Part shown: positions 63,011 through 64,000 of the stretch, piece after piece
How the letters are laid out: the number at the start of each line of letters is the position of its first letter
Numbering within the stretch: the first letter of the stretch is position 1
Assembly (NCBI GenBank): GCA_030278955.1
Contig: JAOANR010000006.1
Coordinates: 51,488,915-51,552,914 of the forward strand
Length of the DNA: 64,000 bases
Direction: 5' to 3'
Source: Hygrophila difformis
Taxonomy: Eukaryota > Streptophyta > Magnoliopsida > Lamiales > Acanthaceae
Made by a program: the position numbers and the translations under genes
Notes under the pieces: model-generated
What the model saw: the letters and a program-made list of their open reading frames with translations, nothing else
What the model was told of the DNA's origin: nothing
Database searches by the model: none

Positions 63011-64000
63011 TGTAACACCCCGGTTTTTGGTCACCCAGGTCGGGGTGTCACCGCCACACCACCCTAGCAAGACACGGTTTCTCCGAGCTTGCTAAAGAGA
63101 TGCAAGGCTATAGTTTTTCAGAATTTAAATCATTCAAACAGCCCATTCATATATAATTTGAAAATAATATCATTACAGTTGCAGCGGAAAATAATATTTA
63201 CATATATAATGCAGCGGAATTTAAAAATAGGGCAACATGGCCTAATCACGGGTTAAACAGACCCGTTCATGCAAGTTCTAGTCTAAAGCAAAATTTAAGA
63301 ATAAAGTGTTTCCCCAAAATTCCCATGTATGCATATGATGATGCATATTCTTCAGCTCTGAAAGAAAAAGGGAAACAATATGGTTTGGTCAGCAAAAACT
63401 TGCTGAGTAAGTTAACACATACATGATTATGGGGTTTCAAAGCCTTTAATTAAATTTAAAGAAAACATGTGCATAACACCCATAATTTAATTAATTTATC
63501 TAATAACAATTTATTTGCATAATTTAAAAGACAAGGATTTCTACAAGATCATAATCCAACACACATGATAAAATAATCGATAGACATAATTTAAAGGCAC
63601 AATTTAAATAAGAAAAATATTCAAGTATTTCAAGATTTTATTCTTCCTCTTTCATTCGATATAATCTAGTATGATTTGTTTTTGGGGAATCGAACCCGCA
63701 AGAATTTAAGCGCATCCTAGGGAATCAAACCCATAGGAATCAACACACGTCCTGGGGAATCGAACCCACAGGAAGACAGACAATCGCCCTTGGGGAATCG
63801 AACCCGCAAGAACTCAAATACATCATAGAGAATTGAACCCATAGGAATCAACACATATCCTGGGGAATCGAACCCGCAGGAAAACACACACCTTGGGGAA
63901 TCGAACCCGCAAGGTTTGACACGGACATCCTGGGGAATCGAACCCGCAGGGACACAGACGCCTTGGGGAATCGAACCCTCAAGGTAAGAACAAGTTTCAC
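63011..64000 (-). repeat. LTR of a gypsy element on the minus strand, running off the window
   Basis: The plus strand starts TGTAACACCCCGG. It then follows closely the reverse complement of the last 130 bp of the LTR at 16902-19420 (GTCACCGCCACACC, GCAAGACACGG, CTCCGAGCTTGCTAAA, GATGCAAGGCTAT). No PBS lies to the left, so this should be the 3' LTR of an element whose body lies beyond the window. From 63684 it contains an array of T-arm-like hairpins. Confidence 0.8.
63684..63984 (-). repeat. Array of about nine 22-bp imperfect palindromes containing GGTTCGATTCC
   Basis: Units such as CCTGGGGAATCGAACCCGCAGG recur at about 63682, 63716, 63751, 63789, 63832, 63859, 63891, 63929 and 63961, separated by 10-25 bp of varying DNA. 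On the minus strand the core GGGTTCGATTCCCC fits the Pol III B-box consensus, and the stem and 7-nt loop resemble a tRNA T-arm. Confidence 0.85.

Noticed and set aside
63684..63984. Regular short repeats with unique spacers, superficially like a CRISPR array
   Set aside because: Plant nuclear DNA inside a gypsy LTR; units are palindromic with variable sequence, spacers are 10-25 bp and irregular, and no cas genes exist.
63684..63984. tRNA genes
   Set aside because: Only the T-arm/B-box-like hairpin is present; no acceptor stem, D-arm or anticodon arm surrounds any unit.

Overview
The window is nuclear DNA from a flowering plant, most likely a eudicot. Four recognisable plant genes are spliced with GT-AG introns and sit in AT-rich, transposon-filled intergenic DNA. 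I could not fix the family; the repeat style would suit an asterid such as Lamiales, but that is inference.

Host genes: (1) 1-1977, plus strand: the last eight exons of the vesicle-fusion ATPase NSF, covering most of the D2 ATPase domain. (2) 5120-6025, minus strand: a complete three-exon oil-body-associated protein (OBAP, DUF1264) with a seed-type promoter (TATA box, RY motif, two ABREs). (3) 44040-50746, plus strand: a complete 12-exon RIO2 atypical kinase, with a telo-box and a probable intron-containing 5' UTR starting near 41.8 kb. (4) 54146-54896, minus strand: a complete three-exon type 3 metallothionein with a TATA box. They look like independent loci with no operon-like logic.

Mobile DNA: a palindromic AGCTGTAGC-rich cluster (3.05-4.0 kb). 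A nearly intact L1-type LINE on the minus strand (6798-12907) has an exact 20-bp target duplication, ORF1, ORF2 and an RNase H domain cut off by one in-frame TAA. A degenerate LINE tail lies at 13.3-13.9 kb. A broken gypsy element (LTR from 13896, then PBS and gag) leads into DNA studded with a CGATGG motif. That DNA was split by a long-LTR gypsy element (16902-26609, TSD GATGG), which carries an antisense ORF and a remnant of integrase. A hAT-like MITE lies at 32463-33068. A MITE with internal TCGCTGAAATA arrays lies at 33.4-34.5 kb. A copia element on the minus strand (35347-40936, TSD CCAAA) has broken pol and no visible gag. A possible gene-capturing DNA element lies at 43.0-43.7 kb, and a hAT-type MITE with an exact 8-bp TSD sits inside a RIO2 intron. 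Several Stowaway-type MITEs, a CACTA-like MITE, a SINE-like sequence, a duplicated helitron-helicase relic and, at the right edge, a minus-strand gypsy LTR complete the list.

Most unusual observations: a roughly 65-bp sequence shared by the 3' regions of the LINE and the copia element; an array of tRNA T-arm/B-box-like hairpins in the right-edge LTR; the TCGCTGAAATA arrays; the apparently spliced antisense gene of the gypsy element; and a tandem duplication in RIO2 that creates a potential in-frame 21-nt microexon. All boundaries were read by eye.
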